From Poriferisodalis sp965208895 (GTDB taxonomy: Bacteria; Actinomycetota; Acidimicrobiia; Acidimicrobiales; Poriferisodalaceae), in the NCBI RefSeq assembly GCF_965208895.1, contig NZ_OZ242363.1, forward strand, positions 3,658,001 to 3,722,000: a DNA stretch of 64,000 nt, given 5' to 3'. Under the pieces are notes generated by a model. The model did not search any database, was not told the origin of the DNA, and worked only from the letters and a program-made list of their open reading frames with translations. Positions 60,287-64,000 of the stretch are shown in pieces. Made by a program: the position numbers and the translations under genes. Positions within the stretch are counted from its first letter, which is position 1, and the number at the start of each line of letters is the position of its first letter.

Positions 60287-60670
60287 ATGCAGGTTGAACT
60301 CGTCTCACCCGAAGCCGTGCTGTTCAGCGGCGAGTGCAGCCAGGTCGTGACGCGCACGGTCGACGGCGACATCGCCTTCCTGGACCATCACGCTGCCTTC
60401 ATCGGTGCGCTCGACATCGGGCAGACCCAGCTGTGGGCGTCCGACGGCGTCGTGACACTGGCGCTCAACCGCGGTTTCGTCGAGGTCAGCAACAATGTCG
60501 TGACGATCCTCAGCGATGCGGCGTACGCGGCTGACGAGATCGACGTCTCTGCTGCGCAGGCTGATCTGGAGGCTGCTCAGGCTGCTGTGGCGGCCGACGC
60601 CGAAGATGAGGACGCAAAGGCAGCGCTGGCTTGGGCGCAGACGCGCATGGCGGTCGCCAGCGCCGCCTGA
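60287..60670 (+). CDS. atpC: ATP synthase F1 subunit epsilon
   Basis: A 127-residue rotor subunit that couples gamma to the c-ring and can inhibit hydrolysis. The N-terminal beta sandwich starts MQVELVSPEAVLFSGECSQV and has GDIAFLDHHAAFIGALDIGQ; the C-terminal part is an Ala/Glu-rich helical pair (ADLEAAQAAVAADAEDEDAK). It closes the complete atp operon. Confidence 0.93.
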   Translation: MQVELVSPEAVLFSGECSQVVTRTVDGDIAFLDHHAAFIGALDIGQTQLWASDGVVTLALNRGFVEVSNNVVTILSDAAYAADEIDVSAAQADLEAAQAAVAADAEDEDAKAALAWAQTRMAVASAA

Positions 60671-60714
60671 GCGCAATCGCGCTGCCGTTCCCAACCATCA
60701 CGCGCCGCCGCCAC

Positions 60715-60793
60715 GAGGCTGAGCCGATAGGCGAAGCCGTGGCCCGAGCGGCCCGCGCGCGACAGCGAACCAGAGCGGGAATCAACTGGTGCG
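60715..60793 (+). repeat. Dispersed 75-bp repeat
   Basis: GAGGCTGAGCCGATAGGCGA followed by AGCCGTGGCCCGAGCGGCCC, the best-preserved start of the repeat. It lies between atpC and amt. The rest of 60671-60922 has no gene. Confidence 0.75.
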
Positions 60794-60922
60794 ACAACGG
60801 GAAGGCTTGCCTGTCGGCGCTGCCTCTCAGCGCGGCGCGCCCGTTGCGCCGCAAATGTCGTGGTGCGGGCGCGATGCCTGCAAGCATTTGAGAGTCCGGC
60901 TTCAACCCTGAGAGGACTTCTC

Positions 60923-62194
<1,272 letters not shown>

Positions 62195-62231
62195 CTGCGA
62201 CCGATCAAAGGCACGCGCCGGAGCGGCCGTC

Positions 62232-62726
62232 TCAAGCGTCGATGTGGCGCAGCTGTTGCAGGTCCTCGACGGCGCGGTAGTAGCAGCCGGGCCGGGACGA
62301 GCCGTCGGCGTCGCGGGTGTGGCATGCACCTCCGCCGTCGCGGCGGACCCGGTACAGCAACGAGTTCTGCTCGCAGTTCACCCGCACCTCGACCAATGAC
62401 AGCGTGTCGCCCGAGGTTGCGCCCTTGTGCCAGATCTCGTTGCGCGACGTGGAGTAGAGCACGGCGCTGCGCCGCTCGAACGTGAGTCGCAGCGCCTCGT
62501 CGTTGGCGTAGCCGATGAACAGCACGTCGCCGGTGTCGGCGTCCTGGAGCACGACGGGCACGACTTGGTGACCGTCACGGCCGATCTGGGAGACCTTGCC
62601 GAAGTCGATGCTGGTGACGGTGCCTTCTTCGAGGTCGTCGCCGACCGGGCCTTCTTCGAGGTCGCTGTCGTTGGATGCGTCCGGCGATGGCTCGGTGCTT
62701 GAGCGGTGATCGTGTGTCTCAGCCAT
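62232..62726 (-). CDS. hisI: Phosphoribosyl-AMP cyclohydrolase
   Basis: A 164-residue metal enzyme of histidine synthesis that opens the adenine ring of phosphoribosyl-AMP. VVPVVLQDADTGDVLFIGYA, LYSTSRNEIWHKGATSGDTL and the zinc Cys positions in RVNCEQNSLLYRVR, GACHTRD and GCYYRAVEDL are present. The Mg-binding motif, usually DCDxD, reads NCEQN, a variant also typical of one HisI subfamily as far as I recall. The acidic N-terminus of about 40 residues is extra. Starts 3 bp after the glpX stop, so co-transcribed with it. Confidence 0.9.
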   Translation of the reverse strand: MAETHDHRSSTEPSPDASNDSDLEEGPVGDDLEEGTVTSIDFGKVSQIGRDGHQVVPVVLQDADTGDVLFIGYANDEALRLTFERRSAVLYSTSRNEIWHKGATSGDTLSLVEVRVNCEQNSLLYRVRRDGGGACHTRDADGSSRPGCYYRAVEDLQQLRHIDA

Positions 62727-62729
62727 GGC

Positions 62730-63770
62730 TCAGGTGAAGTCCACCGCTGCATAGGCGCTGAGCTTGTCGATGTCGTGGGTGGCCTTGATGTGGCGCACGG
62801 TGCCGCTGCGCGAGCGCATCACGAGCGAGTCGGTGGTGGCGCGATGCGCAGTGAACTTCACCCCGTGCAGCAATTCGCCGTCGGTGATGCCGGTGGCAGC
62901 GAAGAAGACATCGTCGGACTGGACGAGGTCGTCGATGTGCAGCACTTGGTCGAGGTCGAAGCCGGCGTCAATCGCCTCTTGACGTTCATGGTCGTTGCGG
63001 GGCCACAGCCGGCCCTGCAGCTCACCGCCGAGGCACTTCAGCGCTGCTGCGGAGATGATTCCCTCGGGCGTGCCGCCGATGCCAAACAGCACATCGGTCG
63101 AGTCACTCGCGGCTGCAGAGATGGCACCGGCCACGTCGCCGTCGGGAATGAGCCTGATGCGAGCGCCGGTCTCGCGGATCTCCCCGATCAGCTCGGCGTG
63201 CCGATCGCGGTCGAGCACTACGGCGGTGAGGTCACGCAATCCTTGACCGGTGGCTTCGGCGATCGCTCGCAGGTTCTCCGCGGGCGACCGGTTCAGATCC
63301 ACGACGCCCTTGGCGTCGGGACCGACAGCGATCTTTTCCATATAGACGCACGGGCCGGGATCCAGCATGGTGCCGCGTGGCGAGACAGCGATGACCGAGA
63401 TGGCATTGCCCCTGCCCAGCGAGGTCAGCGTGGTGCCGTCGATCGGGTCCACCGCGACATCGGTCAGAGCCCCGGTGCCGTCCCCGATGAACTCGCCGTT
63501 GAACAGCATCGGCGCCTCGTCTTTCTCGCCCTCGCCGATGACGACGATGCCATCCATGGGCACCGTGGAAAGCACTACTCGCATCGCATCCACGGCAGCG
63601 CCGTCAGCGCCGTCCTTGGAGCCTCGGCCCATCCAGCGCGAGGCTGCCATGGCTGCTGCTTCGGTGGTGCGGACCAGCTCGAGCGCGAGGTTGCGGTCCG
63701 GGGCTTGACGAGAGAGATCCGGACTCGCGGCGCGACTTCGGCCGCCGAAGGATCTGCGGTTGTCATTCAT
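62730..63770 (-). CDS. glpX: Fructose-1,6-bisphosphatase, class II
   Basis: A 346-residue Mg-dependent gluconeogenic phosphatase of the GlpX type, the usual FBPase of actinobacteria. NLALELVRTTEAAAMAASRW, VVIGEGEKDEAPMLFNGEFI, the metal motif VDPIDGTTLTSLGRGNAISV, and GIGGTPEGIISAAALKCLGG are intact. The extra N-terminal 25 residues are Arg/Ser-rich. ATG 63770 follows TAGGGT by 8 nt. Divergent from nothing in the window; operon with hisI. Confidence 0.95.
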   Translation of the reverse strand: MNDNRRSFGGRSRAASPDLSRQAPDRNLALELVRTTEAAAMAASRWMGRGSKDGADGAAVDAMRVVLSTVPMDGIVVIGEGEKDEAPMLFNGEFIGDGTGALTDVAVDPIDGTTLTSLGRGNAISVIAVSPRGTMLDPGPCVYMEKIAVGPDAKGVVDLNRSPAENLRAIAEATGQGLRDLTAVVLDRDRHAELIGEIRETGARIRLIPDGDVAGAISAAASDSTDVLFGIGGTPEGIISAAALKCLGGELQGRLWPRNDHERQEAIDAGFDLDQVLHIDDLVQSDDVFFAATGITDGELLHGVKFTAHRATTDSLVMRSRSGTVRHIKATHDIDKLSAYAAVDFT

Positions 63771-63778
63771 CGGCGCCG

Positions 63779-63784
63779 ACCCTA
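63779..63784 (-). promoter_or_regulatory. -10 box for glpX-hisI (TAGGGT)
   Basis: TAGGGT, 8 nt before ATG 63770; same hexamer and spacing as before GTG 16640. It overlaps the stop codon of the next upstream frame. Confidence 0.45.
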
Positions 63785-64000
63785 GAGGATGCGCGCAGGA
63801 GTGAGCCTTCTCGTTTGGTCGCCCGTTGCTTTCCGCTCTTGTTCGCTTCGCTCACTGGCCGCTCGGGCCGCGGCTTCGTCTATCGGCTCAGCCTCAGCGT
63901 GCTGCAGCAGTCTCGCACCCACAGCGGCGGCCTGTGAATCCTGCGCGATCCATGCAATGGTTGCCGTGCAGTGTGTGCACCCCCAGACCGGAGCCCGTTC
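63782..64000 (-). CDS. C-terminus of an unknown protein, cut by window edge
   Basis: An open minus-strand frame of 72 codons enters from the right edge and stops at TAG 63782-63784. It reads VWGCTHCTATIAWIAQDSQA and AAVGARLLQHAEAEPIDEAA, then ARAASERSEQERKATGD from the dispersed repeat. The first half, with a CxxC pair and a helix, could be a real domain; the tail is repeat-derived. It would be the gene upstream of glpX, 11 bp away. Confidence 0.4.
   Translation of the reverse strand, partial: ERAPVWGCTHCTATIAWIAQDSQAAAVGARLLQHAEAEPIDEAAARAASERSEQERKATGDQTRRLTPARIL
63820..63896 (-). repeat. Dispersed 75-bp repeat (inverse)
   Basis: The reverse complement reads GAGGCTGAGCCGATAGACGA and AGCGAAGCGAACAAGAGCGG. 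In the frame of the partial protein it encodes EAEPIDEAAARAASERSEQE without a stop. Confidence 0.75.

Overview
The window comes from a high-GC actinobacterium, most likely of the class Acidimicrobiia. The evidence is the F420-type enzymes (FrhB-like protein, PPOX-fold protein), the actinobacterial trio SCO1664 / DUF3090 / histidine phosphatase, and the order hom-thrC-rho-rpmE-prfA-prmC. Many genes also start directly at a TANNNT -10 box, usually exactly 6 nt before an ATG or GTG, so leaderless transcription looks common. No species is claimed.

Layout. (1) 1-8.4 kb is accessory DNA. It holds three copies of a gene family for exported, Cys-rich, low-complexity proteins (one damaged), each intact copy followed by a small two-helix membrane protein and a shared hairpin terminator. 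Around them lie inverted repeats, a MITE and fragments of IS630, IS982, IS3 and IS256-like elements. (2) 8.4-34.9 kb is mainly housekeeping: a diacylglycerol-kinase-like protein, etfBA, the phosphatase/DUF3090/SCO1664 operon, a family 5 uracil-DNA glycosylase, F420 genes, tRNA-Arg, argS, lysA, a large DUF2339 membrane protein, a MazF pair, hom, thrC, an RCC1-like repeat protein, a Rho with a destroyed P-loop, a type B L31, and prfA. (3) 35-38.4 kb is a Calx-beta surface protein behind a 15-C homopolymer, inserted between prfA and prmC. (4) 38.4-42 kb has a PrmC-TsaC fusion, rpiB and glyA. (5) 42-52.9 kb is a second accessory island: an AbiE-like toxin pair with a transposase-type zinc ribbon, a Fic protein, a second rpiB plus truncated glyA, an AAA ATPase, a serine recombinase with two relics of its 3' end, and a fourth exported-protein module with three small membrane genes and relics. 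(6) 52.9-60.7 kb is the complete ATP synthase operon. (7) 60.9-64 kb has amt and the divergent glpX-hisI operon.

The strongest candidate for an undescribed system is the repeated module at 0-6.5 kb and 49.7-52.8 kb: a shared signal peptide and Cys-module front end, a minisatellite linker, variable rears that carry a hydrophobic segment, downstream two-helix membrane genes with their own leaderless promoters, and nearby recombinase and rear-end relics. This is the architecture expected of a polymorphic exported effector with membrane immunity proteins. That function is inference; no biochemical activity can be read from the sequence. Two other striking points are the poly-C tract that sets the reading frame of the surface protein, and the ATPase-dead Rho at the normal rho locus.
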